This document shows positions 41,856-50,178 of a stretch of DNA of 64,000 nt, piece after piece. The position numbers and the translations under genes were made by a program. The stretch's first letter is position 1. Each line of letters opens with the position of its first letter. Source of the stretch: Flavobacteriales bacterium UBA5040 (GTDB taxonomy: Bacteria; Bacteroidota; Bacteroidia; Flavobacteriales; Weeksellaceae); assembly GCA_002415135.1 (NCBI GenBank), contig DIBY01000011.1, forward strand, positions 1 through 64,000, given 5' to 3'. The notes below the pieces were generated by a model. That model saw only the letters and a program-made list of their open reading frames with translations, did no database searches and had not been told where the DNA came from.

Positions 41856-42416
41856 ATGAAAAAACACAAAGCCGCTCGGTTTTTGATGATATCAACTGTT
41901 TTATTTGTACAGCTTATATTTTTATTAATGATTATTAAAGAGCAATACGAATCGAATAATTTTGCGACCATCCTTTCCATAATCGCAGTCACCTTGGTAC
42001 TGATATCGGGGTACAAATATTTGGATTTACATCATGAAGAATATGTTTACGAAAATATTTCTGTCGTAGTTTGGGTACCAATAGGAGCGGTGATTTGTTA
42101 TTTGTTGAATACAACCACCGATTTGGGAAGTGTTTTATCAGTCGGGATTACGGGAGCAGTTGCTTCTTTGTTACCTTCCATCGATAAAAAATCAGACTAT
42201 TTTAACAAGTTACCAGCCGCTATTTATTGTGGTGCTTTCATCGGAATGTCGAGTGTGAAAATTGCACCATCGATTGGTTTCGTCATTGCTGCCGGAATTT
42301 TAGCTGGTCTCTTTTTTATGCTTGCAAAAAATCTATTCGTTGGGATTGGCGGAAAATTCGGAAGTATTGCCTTCGGCAGTATGGTCATTATCTCTTTAAT
42401 TAACTGGTTACTATGA
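41856..42416 (+). CDS. Multi-pass membrane protein, paralog A of a pair
   Basis: A 186-residue protein with about six membrane helices and no soluble domain. The last 55 residues (GAFIGMSSVKIAPS and onward to LFVGIGGKFGSIAF) match the corresponding part of the next protein (TSFIGMVSAKSYGS and onward to LFFEGFGGALGALAF). The gene overlaps the next by four bases (ATGA), typical of co-translated partners. Family unknown; a two-component transporter or channel is a reasonable guess only. Confidence 0.72.
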   Translation: MKKHKAARFLMISTVLFVQLIFLLMIIKEQYESNNFATILSIIAVTLVLISGYKYLDLHHEEYVYENISVVVWVPIGAVICYLLNTTTDLGSVLSVGITGAVASLLPSIDKKSDYFNKLPAAIYCGAFIGMSSVKIAPSIGFVIAAGILAGLFFMLAKNLFVGIGGKFGSIAFGSMVIISLINWLL

Positions 42417-42859
42417 ACGATTTAATCATGACAACCGTCGCTGGAATTCTCGGTGCGACACTTACTTTTTATGTCAGTGAACGTTATCAACTGGGTCCAA
42501 TTCGGTCTTCCGCTTTGCTGTCGATTGCGGTCGGATTGTTTTTCTACAGTTTCCCGAACATCTTTAATCCTTATCTCACCAAAAATATTCCTTTGGTCTT
42601 TATGGGAACTTCCTTCATCGGTATGGTTTCCGCTAAATCGTACGGAAGTTATTTCCGCTTGGCTATTGCCGGCACTTTATTCAGCATTATTTACTGCAAC
42701 AAAAGTCTTTTCTTCGAAGGTTTTGGCGGCGCGCTTGGAGCCTTGGCCTTTATTTCTTTATTAACGGTCATCAGCGTGTCTGATTTAATTGCCAGAAAAA
42801 CGAAAATGAAAAGAGTTTACGTCCGCGTTAGAAGAAGAGGTTGGACGTATAAAAATTAG
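42413..42859 (+). CDS. Multi-pass membrane protein, paralog B of a pair
   Basis: A 148-residue protein with about four or five membrane helices and a basic cytoplasmic tail (KTKMKRVYVRVRRRGWTYKN). Its middle and C-terminal region is homologous to the preceding protein (GFGGALGALAF against GIGGKFGSIAF). Overlaps that gene by four bases. The short Arg-rich tail is absent in paralog A and could orient the protein or bind a partner. Function unknown. Confidence 0.72.
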   Translation: MNDLIMTTVAGILGATLTFYVSERYQLGPIRSSALLSIAVGLFFYSFPNIFNPYLTKNIPLVFMGTSFIGMVSAKSYGSYFRLAIAGTLFSIIYCNKSLFFEGFGGALGALAFISLLTVISVSDLIARKTKMKRVYVRVRRRGWTYKN

Positions 42860-43087
42860 AATACATCAATTCATATATCTAAACGCTGCATCTTATTTTT
42901 TAATAATTTTAGAATTAATTTTATTGGCGTAATCTTTTACACGATAACTCATTATTAAAAGATCAGCTTTGAAATTTTATAGTTTTAGAAAGGTGGTCAT
43001 CAACCATTCTAAAACTAGCATATTTAGATCTTCCTAAAATCGATTTTGAATTTAGATATTTTCAATCGAATTATTGAAATTTAAAAA

Positions 43088-43097
43088 TGAACGTTCA
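43088..43097. promoter_or_regulatory. TetR-type operator TGAACGTTCA, site 1
   Basis: Perfect 10-base palindrome (flanks AA and TT extend the symmetry), 12 bases upstream of the TATCTTTG -7 box of the DoxX-TetR operon. Binding here would block the promoter. The same palindrome recurs at 44138. Confidence 0.7.
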
Positions 43098-43109
43098 TTC
43101 TTTTTTTTG

Positions 43110-43117
43110 TATCTTTG
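43110..43117 (+). promoter_or_regulatory. Bacteroidota -7 box (TATCTTTG) of the DoxX-TetR operon
   Basis: Full match to TAnnTTTG, 24 bases before the DoxX ATG at 43142. The TetR-type palindrome lies in the -33/-7 spacer region. Confidence 0.6.
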
Positions 43118-43141
43118 TACCATCAAAAAAAGTAAACGAAA

Positions 43142-43543
43142 ATGAAAGTAATTTTTTGGGTGATTGTAAGCATCCTTTTAGCAGTGTTAATGATGGTTGC
43201 CGGTATTCAGCATTTATGGAATCCCGAATTCTATCTGCCTTTTGTGCCGTCCTATTTACCTTTTCCGCTAGCCATCGTTTATTTATCAGGAGTAGTAGAG
43301 TTGCTTTTGGGAGTGGTCACTTTATTTTTAAATCAAAAATATACCAAATATGGCATTTTAGGAATTGCGATATTAATGGTGATTTTCTTACCACTTCACA
43401 TTGAAGATGCTTTACGGGAACAACCTGTTATTGGAAGTCCGACCTTGGCGTATATCCGACTAGCAATTCAGTTTCTATTAATTTGGCTTTCTTGGAATTC
43501 TTACAAGTTTACCTCATCTAAAAAGGTTTTAAACAATGCTTAA
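43142..43543 (+). CDS. DoxX-like integral membrane protein
   Basis: A 133-residue protein with four membrane helices, typical of the DoxX-like family: FWVIVSILLAVLMMVAGIQH at the N-terminus followed by LWNPEFYLPFVPSYLPFPLA. The ATG at 43142 is chosen over an out-of-frame ATG at 43087. DoxX-like proteins are linked to redox or quinone chemistry without a settled reaction. Its 3' end overlaps the TetR gene by eight bases, so it is co-expressed with the regulator. Confidence 0.88.
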   Translation: MKVIFWVIVSILLAVLMMVAGIQHLWNPEFYLPFVPSYLPFPLAIVYLSGVVELLLGVVTLFLNQKYTKYGILGIAILMVIFLPLHIEDALREQPVIGSPTLAYIRLAIQFLLIWLSWNSYKFTSSKKVLNNA

Positions 43544-44114
43544 GAAAGAAAAGATTACCGATAAAAAAAGTGCTTTATTGAATGCGACTTTGACTTTGGT
43601 CAATAATCACGGCTTTCATAACACCCCAATGTCTAAGATCGCCAAACTTGCGGGCGTGTCACCAGCAACGATCTATCTTTATTTTGAACATAAACAGGAT
43701 TTAATTAATACGCTTTATTTAGAAGTAAAAGAATCATTCAGTGCCTGTGCTTTTGAAGGCTATCACGAGGAATTGTCTGTGAAAAAAGGCTTTGAACTCA
43801 TTTGGTTTAACATTGCCAATTACAAATTAAAACAAATAAACGAAGCGACTTTTTTATCCCAATGTGACAACAGTCCCATGATTGATGAAGCGATTAGAGT
43901 AGAAGGCTTGAAACATTTGCAGCCTTTACTCAATCTTTGGGAAAAAGGAAGAAAGGAAGGAATCATTAAGCCACTTTCTGATTACATTCTTTATGCTTAC
44001 ACCATTTATCCGCTTTCTTTTTTACTGGAAATGCAAGACCGTGAAATTTATAGCGTCAATGAAAAAATCAAGAAAGAAACTTTTCAAGCGGCTTGGGATG
44101 CGATCCGGATGTAA
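43536..44114 (+). CDS. TetR/AcrR family repressor
   Basis: A 192-residue regulator. The N-terminal helix-turn-helix (ALLNATLTLVNNHGFHNTPM, then SKIAKLAGVSPATIYLYFEH, residues about 14-54) is canonical TetR. The rest is a ligand-binding helical domain. Two identical TGAACGTTCA palindromes, one before its own operon (43088) and one before the oxidoreductase gene (44138), make it the probable repressor of DoxX, itself and the oxidoreductase/alcohol dehydrogenase pair. Ligand unknown, perhaps a reactive aldehyde or quinone given the targets. Confidence 0.92.
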   Translation: MLKKEKITDKKSALLNATLTLVNNHGFHNTPMSKIAKLAGVSPATIYLYFEHKQDLINTLYLEVKESFSACAFEGYHEELSVKKGFELIWFNIANYKLKQINEATFLSQCDNSPMIDEAIRVEGLKHLQPLLNLWEKGRKEGIIKPLSDYILYAYTIYPLSFLLEMQDREIYSVNEKIKKETFQAAWDAIRM

Positions 44115-44137
44115 TATTTTTTCCACTGAAAAAAGAA

Positions 44138-44147
44138 TGAACGTTCA
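44138..44147. promoter_or_regulatory. TetR-type operator TGAACGTTCA, site 2
   Basis: Second exact copy of the palindrome, 62 bases before the ATG of the oxidoreductase gene and 24 bases behind the tetR stop. Gives the repressor a second target in the same locus. Confidence 0.7.
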
Positions 44148-44208
44148 GTTATTAAAACTGTTTCAAAATGGTTTGACAATAAAATCTTTTAATTTTAAAA
44201 TAATAAAA

Positions 44209-45204
44209 ATGAATAAAACAATCATACTCAATAGTCGCCCGGTTGGGAAACCTCAACAGTCAGATTTTAAAATGATCGAGGAAGAAATGCCGGAAATCAA
44301 AGACGGCGAAATTCTTTTGAAAACCAAATTTGTTTCCGTCGATCCTTACTTGAGAGGAAGAATGAGTGATGCAAAATCCTATGTTCCTCCTTTTGAACTT
44401 CAAAAAGCAATGAGTTCTGGAGTCGTCGCAGAAGTAACAGAGTCTCAAAATGATCAATTTAAAGTAGGAGATTTTGTCTCAGGAATGTTAGAGTGGAAAG
44501 AATTTCAAAATTCTAATGGTGAAAATCTTTTAAAAATTAATGACCAACTCGCGCCGCTTTCTAATTATTTAGGAGTTTTGGGAATGACTGGATTAACCGC
44601 TTATTTCGGATTGACCGAAATTGGAAAACCACAAAAAGGAGAAACAATTGTTGTTTCTGGAGCCGCTGGAGCCGTTGGAAATATCGTTGGACAAATTGGA
44701 AAAATATTGGGTTGCCGCGTCATCGGAATTGCGGGAACTGATGAAAAAGTAGAACTGCTTAAATCTAAGTTTGGTTTTGATGATGCGATTAATTACAATA
44801 CAAATAAGGACATGACCAAAGCAATTGCAGAAGTTTGTCCGGATGGAGTTGATGTCTATTATGACAATGTTGGCGGAACCATTTCCGACAGCGTTCATGC
44901 GAATATCAACAGATTAGGCCGAATTATTGTATGTGGTGCCATCTCCGCTTACAATGATACTTCAATACCGCAAGGTCCGCGTGTTGAACATTTTCTGATC
45001 CGTAAAAGTGTCTTGATGCAAGGCTTTATCGTCAGCAATTACGCCGAGAATTTTCCAGACGGAATGAAACAATTGTCGCAGTGGTTGTCGGAAGAAAAAC
45101 TACATTCTGAAGAAACCATAGTTGAAGGTTTTGACAATATTCCTCAAGCTTTCCTCAATCTTTTTGAAGGTAAGAATACAGGAAAAATGATCGTAAAAAT
45201 ATAA
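44209..45204 (+). CDS. NADP-dependent MDR oxidoreductase (CurA/YncB-like)
   Basis: A 331-residue zinc-independent medium-chain reductase. N-terminal family hallmarks are KTIILNSRPVGKPQQSDF and FVSVDPYLRGRM; the Rossmann motif VVSGAAGAVGNIVGQIGKI lies near 147-165. Related enzymes (CurA, leukotriene B4 dehydrogenase-like) reduce carbon-carbon double bonds in enones and alkenals with NADPH. The frame reaches back to 43993 inside tetR, but the ATG at 44209 is the family start. Next to an iron alcohol dehydrogenase and a DJ-1-like enzyme, it suggests handling of reactive carbonyls. Confidence 0.92.
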   Translation: MNKTIILNSRPVGKPQQSDFKMIEEEMPEIKDGEILLKTKFVSVDPYLRGRMSDAKSYVPPFELQKAMSSGVVAEVTESQNDQFKVGDFVSGMLEWKEFQNSNGENLLKINDQLAPLSNYLGVLGMTGLTAYFGLTEIGKPQKGETIVVSGAAGAVGNIVGQIGKILGCRVIGIAGTDEKVELLKSKFGFDDAINYNTNKDMTKAIAEVCPDGVDVYYDNVGGTISDSVHANINRLGRIIVCGAISAYNDTSIPQGPRVEHFLIRKSVLMQGFIVSNYAENFPDGMKQLSQWLSEEKLHSEETIVEGFDNIPQAFLNLFEGKNTGKMIVKI

Positions 45205-45220
45205 ACAGAAAAACAAAAAT

Positions 45221-46381
45221 ATGAACAATTTTAAATACAGAAATCCAACAAAAATATTGTTTGGTAAAGGTCAGATAGAAAATCTTTCTACAGAAATCCC
45301 TGCTAACTCAAAAATACTGATGCTTTACGGAGGCGGAAGTATTATGAAAAACGGAATTTACGAACAGGTTACAAAAGCACTTTCAGGATATGAGGTCATA
45401 GAATTTGGTGGAATTCCTGCTAATCCAGAATACAGCGTTTTATTAGATGCGTTGAAAGTCATCAAAGAAGAAAAAATCACTTATCTTTTAGCAGTAGGTG
45501 GCGGTTCTGTAATCGACGGAACCAAGTTTTTATCAGCCGCAGCTTTATATGAAGGCGATACGCCTTGGGATTTATTGACCAACAAAAAACCAGTGACCGA
45601 AGGTTTGCCTTTCGCAACGGTGTTGACGCTTCCTGCAACAGGTTCAGAAATGAATTCAGGATCGGTCATTACGAGAGCTGAAACGAAAGAAAAATTAGCG
45701 TTTGGTGGACCAGGATTATTTCCACTATTTTCTGTTTTAGATCCAGAAGTTATCAAATCGATTCCACAACGTCAACTGGCGAATGGTATTGCTGATGCGT
45801 TTACCCATGTTTTAGAACAATATATGACGTATCCAATTGGTGCGAAATTACAGGATCGTTTTGCCGAAAGTATCATCCAAACTTTGGTTGAAGTAGCTCC
45901 GGCAATTATGAAAGATCCTTCCGATTACGAAGCAGCCTCCAATTTTATGTGGAGTTGTACCATGGCTTTGAACGGATTAATTCAACAAGGAGTTCCTGGC
46001 GATTGGGCAGTTCACTCGATGGGTCACGAATTGACGGCACTTTACGGAATCGATCACGCAAGAACTTTGGCCATCTTAGCTGGAAATCATTATCGTTATA
46101 ATTTCGAAACCAAGAAAGAAAAGCTAGCGCAATACGCAGAACGCGTTTGGAATATTACCGAAGGAACTTTAGAAGAAAAAGCCCACGCTGGAATTAACAA
46201 AACCGACGAGTTTTTCAAATCGTTAGAAATCGATATTAAACTATCAGATTATACCAAGGATTACGAAGAAACAGGAAGCATCGTTGCAAAACGTTTTACC
46301 GAAAGAGGTTGGGACGGTTTAGGAGAACACAAATCTTTGACGCCAACTGACGCTCAGAAAATTATCGAAATGAGCTACTAG
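45221..46381 (+). CDS. Iron-containing alcohol dehydrogenase (YqhD-like)
   Basis: A 386-residue dehydrogenase. N-terminal NFKYRNPTKILFGKGQIENL and the nucleotide-binding GGGSVIDGTKF (about 91-101) match the YqhD/BDH branch. The metal ligands are seen in IADAFTHVLEQY (about 189-200) and HSMGHELTALYGIDHART (about 265-282). YqhD-type enzymes reduce a wide set of short aldehydes with NADPH. It follows the MDR reductase by 16 bases and should be under the same TetR control. Confidence 0.94.
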   Translation: MNNFKYRNPTKILFGKGQIENLSTEIPANSKILMLYGGGSIMKNGIYEQVTKALSGYEVIEFGGIPANPEYSVLLDALKVIKEEKITYLLAVGGGSVIDGTKFLSAAALYEGDTPWDLLTNKKPVTEGLPFATVLTLPATGSEMNSGSVITRAETKEKLAFGGPGLFPLFSVLDPEVIKSIPQRQLANGIADAFTHVLEQYMTYPIGAKLQDRFAESIIQTLVEVAPAIMKDPSDYEAASNFMWSCTMALNGLIQQGVPGDWAVHSMGHELTALYGIDHARTLAILAGNHYRYNFETKKEKLAQYAERVWNITEGTLEEKAHAGINKTDEFFKSLEIDIKLSDYTKDYEETGSIVAKRFTERGWDGLGEHKSLTPTDAQKIIEMSY

Positions 46382-46573
46382 AAAGTAGATCTCACAAAAA
46401 ATGTATTGTGAAATTCATTGCGGACTTTGCTAAGTGCAACGACTTTGCGAACTTAAATAAGGATGTGAAACAGTATTTTTAAACAAATCTTTGCGACACT
46501 TTGCGTTAAAAATTTATTGTTCAATATGAATATTCAAAAAATTATTAAAAATTTAAACACTTAAAAAAAAGTT

Positions 46574-47254
46574 ATGAAAATATTATTTGTCTTAACATCT
46601 CACGACCAATTAGGAAACACCGGCGAAAAAACAGGGTTTTGGATCGAAGAATTTGCAAGTCCTTATTACTATTTAGTAGATAAAGGCGTTGATGTTATTT
46701 TAGCTTCTCCAAAAGGTGGACAACCACCAATTGATCCTACGAGCGACAAGCCAGAGAATCAAACTGAATCTACAAAAAGATTTAAAGCTGATACAGAACT
46801 GCAGGAAAAATTGAGCAAAACCCATCAACTTTCTGAAGTTTCCTCAGATGATTACGATGCCGTATTTTATCCAGGTGGTCACGGACCATTATGGGATTTG
46901 GCAGAAAGCGAAGTTTCCGCAAAACTGATCGAGAGTTTTTACAACTCCGATAAACCGGTTTCTTTTGTTTGTCACGCTCCCGCAGCTTTGAAACATGTGA
47001 AGAGTACAAATGGAGAACCTTTGGTTAACGGTAAAAAAGTAACTGGATTTACCAATACAGAGGAAGATTTGGTGCAATTAACCGATGTTGTTCCATTCTT
47101 GGTAGAAGATATGTTGAAAGAAAATGGTGGAATCTACAGTAAAGCTGGCGATTTCGAACCGTATGCTTTAGAAGATGGATTATTGATCACCGGTCAAAAC
47201 CCGGCTTCATCTGAAAAAGTAGCTGAAATATTATTAGCTCAACTTCAAAAATAA
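46574..47254 (+). CDS. DJ-1/PfpI family protein (Hsp31/glyoxalase III-like)
   Basis: A 226-residue protein. The opening KILFVLTSHDQLGNTGEKTG with FWIEEF and the nucleophile elbow SFVCHAPAAL (about 134-143, Cys137) with YPGGHGPLWDL near 97-107 match the Hsp31-like branch, which converts methylglyoxal to lactate without cofactor or repairs glycated groups. It lies 190 bases behind the alcohol dehydrogenase; the gap contains short CTTTGCG direct repeats. Aldehyde detoxification fits the neighbours. Confidence 0.9.
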   Translation: MKILFVLTSHDQLGNTGEKTGFWIEEFASPYYYLVDKGVDVILASPKGGQPPIDPTSDKPENQTESTKRFKADTELQEKLSKTHQLSEVSSDDYDAVFYPGGHGPLWDLAESEVSAKLIESFYNSDKPVSFVCHAPAALKHVKSTNGEPLVNGKKVTGFTNTEEDLVQLTDVVPFLVEDMLKENGGIYSKAGDFEPYALEDGLLITGQNPASSEKVAEILLAQLQK

Positions 47255-47280
47255 AAACGGGTTAGTTTCGATTAATTAAT

Positions 47281-47319
47281 AAAAAGTTCCAAAGTGGTTT
47301 TCTACTTTGGAACTTTTTT
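47281..47319. terminator. Bidirectional-type terminator after the DJ-1 gene
   Basis: Stem AAAAAGTTCCAAAGT (47281-47295) pairs with ACTTTGGAACTTTTT (47304-47318), loop GGTTTTCT, with T and A tracts on the two sides. Confidence 0.85.
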
Positions 47320-47537
47320 TATGATTACGAATCGTTTAAATGTTTTTCAAACAGAAAAGGCATTCTATTATCCATTAAAATCTTAGGAAAAGTATATAAA
47401 GAATAGTTTTTATTTCTTGCAACCTTGTGATTTACTTCTTTTTTGCATTTCTCTTTTACCACTTTTATGGTTAAAAAAGAAATCTTTTTAAAAGCTTACA
47501 AATTCTTTTTCCTACATTCGTTTTTCATAACTAAAGC

Positions 47538-47795
47538 ATGGACGAAAATATTTTAGGTTTGGTTGCGGGTGGAATTACTTCAGTTGCGATGTTGCCCCAA
47601 CTCATCAAAGTTTTAAAAAATAAAGATGTTGAAGATTTATCTTTATTAATGATTTTATTCCTGATTATCGGACTTTCCTTATGGGTTTGGTACGGTTTCA
47701 TCAAAGATGAACTTCCCATCATCTTATCAAATGCTTTCGCCGTTTTAGTCAATGTTTTTCTCTTAATCGCTTATTTCATGTACCGTAAAAAATAA
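47538..47795 (+). CDS. SemiSWEET sugar transporter
   Basis: An 85-residue protein with three membrane helices: GLVAGGITSVAMLPQLIKVL (the PQ-loop helix), LMILFLIIGLSLWVWYGFI and LSNAFAVLVNVFLLIAYFMY. The length and the MLPQ motif are typical of SemiSWEETs, which dimerise and carry mono- or disaccharides down a gradient. Single-gene unit. Confidence 0.9.
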   Translation: MDENILGLVAGGITSVAMLPQLIKVLKNKDVEDLSLLMILFLIIGLSLWVWYGFIKDELPIILSNAFAVLVNVFLLIAYFMYRKK

Positions 47796-47936
47796 ATTGG
47801 ACAATTTTAATTTTTAATCAATTCCAATCCTCTTATTTAAACTATTGTTTTTAGTCAGAGTTTACAAGCCTTGAATTTTTTGATGATTTTTTTTATCAAG
47901 ACAGAAGAGTAAGTAAAAAAATAAATTTTTAGTTTT

Positions 47937-48707
47937 TTAAGAATGCTCCTTCCAAAGTTTCGTAAAGGCAATAAAATCCTCTACCGATAATTCTTCGGCG
48001 CGTTTATCCATGAACTCATGTGTTTTTAATGCTTCTGGAATATCCAGTGCTTTCCAGGAATTCGATAATTTCTTACGTCGTTGTCCGAATCCTGCTTTTA
48101 CAATTCTTTTAAATAAAACCTCATTTCCAGCCAAACCTTCTTTTGGATTTCGAGTTAATCGAATAACACCTGATTTTACTTTGGGAGGTGGATTAAAGAC
48201 GTTCTCATGAACCGTAAACAAATACTTGACATCATACAAAGCCTGAACGAGAACCGATAGAATTCCATAGTCTTTGGTTCTCGGGACCGCTGCCGTTCTT
48301 TCTGCAACTTCCTTCTGAAACATCCCAACCATTTCAGGAACTTGATCGTAATAGTCGATGATTTTAAATAAAATTTGAGACGAAATATTATATGGAAAAT
48401 TCCCGATGATTGAAACTTGATTTTCAAATGATTCGGATAAATTTAACTTCAAAAAATCACCGATGAAATGTTGCTCTTCTAATTTTGGATAATGACTTTT
48501 TAAATAGGAGATAGATTCGGTGTCAATTTCAGCCACAAAAATCTCAGCATCTTTTTCTAAAAGATATTTGGTCAGCACGCCCATTCCGGGTCCAACTTCT
48601 AAAACCTGATTTTTGTTTTCATAACTTAATCCATCGACAATATTTTTGGCAATATTTTCATCAGTCAAGAAATGTTGACCAAGATGTTTTTTGGCTCTTA
48701 CGCTCAT
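47937..48707 (-). CDS. rsmA: 16S rRNA (A1518/A1519-N6) dimethyltransferase
   Basis: A 256-residue methyltransferase of the KsgA family. Motifs: AKKHLGQHFLTDENI at the N-terminus, the SAM site VLEVGPGMGVLT (about 36-47) and the catalytic NFPYNISS (about 103-110; NLPY type with Phe). It dimethylates two adenines in the 3' hairpin of 16S rRNA during 30S assembly. Full length. Transcribed alone, divergent from ftsX. Confidence 0.97.
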   Translation of the reverse strand: MSVRAKKHLGQHFLTDENIAKNIVDGLSYENKNQVLEVGPGMGVLTKYLLEKDAEIFVAEIDTESISYLKSHYPKLEEQHFIGDFLKLNLSESFENQVSIIGNFPYNISSQILFKIIDYYDQVPEMVGMFQKEVAERTAAVPRTKDYGILSVLVQALYDVKYLFTVHENVFNPPPKVKSGVIRLTRNPKEGLAGNEVLFKRIVKAGFGQRRKKLSNSWKALDIPEALKTHEFMDKRAEELSVEDFIAFTKLWKEHS

Positions 48708-48862
48708 TCAGAATTAGGATTTTATTTGGTGAAAATGAAACTGAAAAAGCCATTTTTAAAGCCTCGAGTTCCTTTCCTTTAAGTTTTTTTTAACAGCGAT
48801 TTTCCGCGTTTGTCCGCAAATTACGGAAGTTTTTTTCTATTTTAGCAGAAATTTTTTATTTA

Positions 48863-49762
48863 ATGGCTAAGACAGTTGAGGATTTTAACAAAAGACGACT
48901 TCGCTCCAGCAATATCACCGTAGTGATTAGTATTGCATTGGTGTTATTTTTATTAGGATTAATGGGACTTATCCTTATTAATGCTCAAAAATATTCAGAT
49001 TATATCAAGGAGCAATTGGTGGTGAATGCGTATTTTGATGAAAACTATGATGCAAAGGATTCGGTGAAAACCGCCAAAATGGAAGCAGAGACCTTTAAGA
49101 AAATTCAGGTTTTAGGACCTGTGAAAAAAGCGACTTACATTTCCCGCGAGATGGCTGCCGAAGAAGCAAAGAAAAGTATGGGAATTGAAAGCAGTGCACT
49201 TTTCGACGAAAATATTTTCCCTTCTTCAATTGAAGTTGCCTTGAAACCAGAATTTGTAGATCCGGCAAAAATCGATGAAGCCATTAAGCAAATCCAATCG
49301 ACACCTGGAATTATCGATGTCAAAAACAATAGTACTTTGATGGTTGAAGTCTATAACAACCTGAACAATATTTTAAAATGGATCTTAGGATTTTCAGTCT
49401 TGTTTTTGATCTTAGCAATTGTCTTAATTAACAACTCTATTCGATTAAAAATATTCTCTAAAAGATTCATTATCAAAACAATGCAATTGGTTGGAGCCAA
49501 ACGTCGATTTATCTTGAAGCCGTTTATTAAAGAAGCAATCATCCTTGGAGTGATCGGTGCTTTGATCGGTTTAGCAGTCTTATTCGGTGCGTGGTATTAT
49601 TTCATTACCCAGATCGGAACTCCGTTTGCACAGGACAATAATCAGTTGATAATTTTAGTGGTTGGTATTTTCTTACTGGGAGTTTTTATCACCGTTTTCT
49701 CCACCATTTTCGCAACATGGAGATTCCTGAGATCGAATGTTGATGATCTTTATTATTCTTAA
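48863..49762 (+). CDS. ftsX: Cell division ABC-type permease FtsX
   Basis: A 299-residue protein with the FtsX topology: one membrane helix near residues 22-45, a periplasmic domain to about 170, then three helices (ILGFSVLFLILAIVLINNSI; AIILGVIGALIGLAVLFGAW; LIILVVGIFLLGVFITVFST). It pairs with FtsE to regulate peptidoglycan hydrolases at the septum; ftsE is not in this window. The next gene starts one base after its stop. A DUF3098 protein and uppP follow in the order common to Flavobacteriia. Confidence 0.95.
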   Translation: MAKTVEDFNKRRLRSSNITVVISIALVLFLLGLMGLILINAQKYSDYIKEQLVVNAYFDENYDAKDSVKTAKMEAETFKKIQVLGPVKKATYISREMAAEEAKKSMGIESSALFDENIFPSSIEVALKPEFVDPAKIDEAIKQIQSTPGIIDVKNNSTLMVEVYNNLNNILKWILGFSVLFLILAIVLINNSIRLKIFSKRFIIKTMQLVGAKRRFILKPFIKEAIILGVIGALIGLAVLFGAWYYFITQIGTPFAQDNNQLIILVVGIFLLGVFITVFSTIFATWRFLRSNVDDLYYS

Positions 49763-49763
49763 A

Positions 49764-50066
49764 ATGAGCAAAAAACATAAACAATTCTCGGCGGACAGTA
49801 TTGGTCAACCCGTAGAAGTTTCAGAAAATAACCCTTTCTATTTCGGCAAAGAAAATTACAGACTCATGTTAATTGGATTGGCGTTAATAGTCGTTGGTTT
49901 TCTATTAATGATGGGCGCTGATGCGAATACCGTTGATGGAAAATACGATCCTAATGTTTGGAACGAAGGTATTTTCTCCATCCGAAGAATCCGAATTGCA
50001 CCGATGTTGGTCATTGCCGGTTTCGCTGTAGAAGTGTACGCCATCTTAAAACGGAAAAAGAACTAA
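49764..50066 (+). CDS. DUF3098 membrane protein
   Basis: A 100-residue protein with two membrane helices (LMLIGLALIVVGFLLMMGA and the segment ending MLVIAGFAVEVYAIL). The ATG at 49764 (MSKKHKQF) follows the ftsX stop directly and is preferred over the longer frame at 49737. DUF3098 is regularly found between ftsX and uppP in Bacteroidota; role unknown, probably envelope-related. Confidence 0.92.
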   Translation: MSKKHKQFSADSIGQPVEVSENNPFYFGKENYRLMLIGLALIVVGFLLMMGADANTVDGKYDPNVWNEGIFSIRRIRIAPMLVIAGFAVEVYAILKRKKN

Positions 50067-50087
50067 TTTATATTTCTAAAGCATATC

Positions 50088-50119
50088 ACTTTGTCAAAGT
50101 TTCGCAACTTTGACAAAGT
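50088..50119 (+). terminator. Strong terminator between DUF3098 and uppP
   Basis: A perfect 14-bp stem ACTTTGTCAAAGTT / AACTTTGACAAAGT with the stable loop TCGC, followed by TGTTTTTAAT. A second shorter hairpin, ACTCTT / AAGAGT (50139-50159), with a run of seven T residues comes right after it and contains the GCCTGTCGAAGAG sequence often seen as dispersed repeat in Bacteroidota. Confidence 0.8.
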
Positions 50120-50178
50120 TGTTTTTAATAATCATGTCACTCTTAGCCTGTCGAAGAGTTTTTTTAATACCAAAATAA

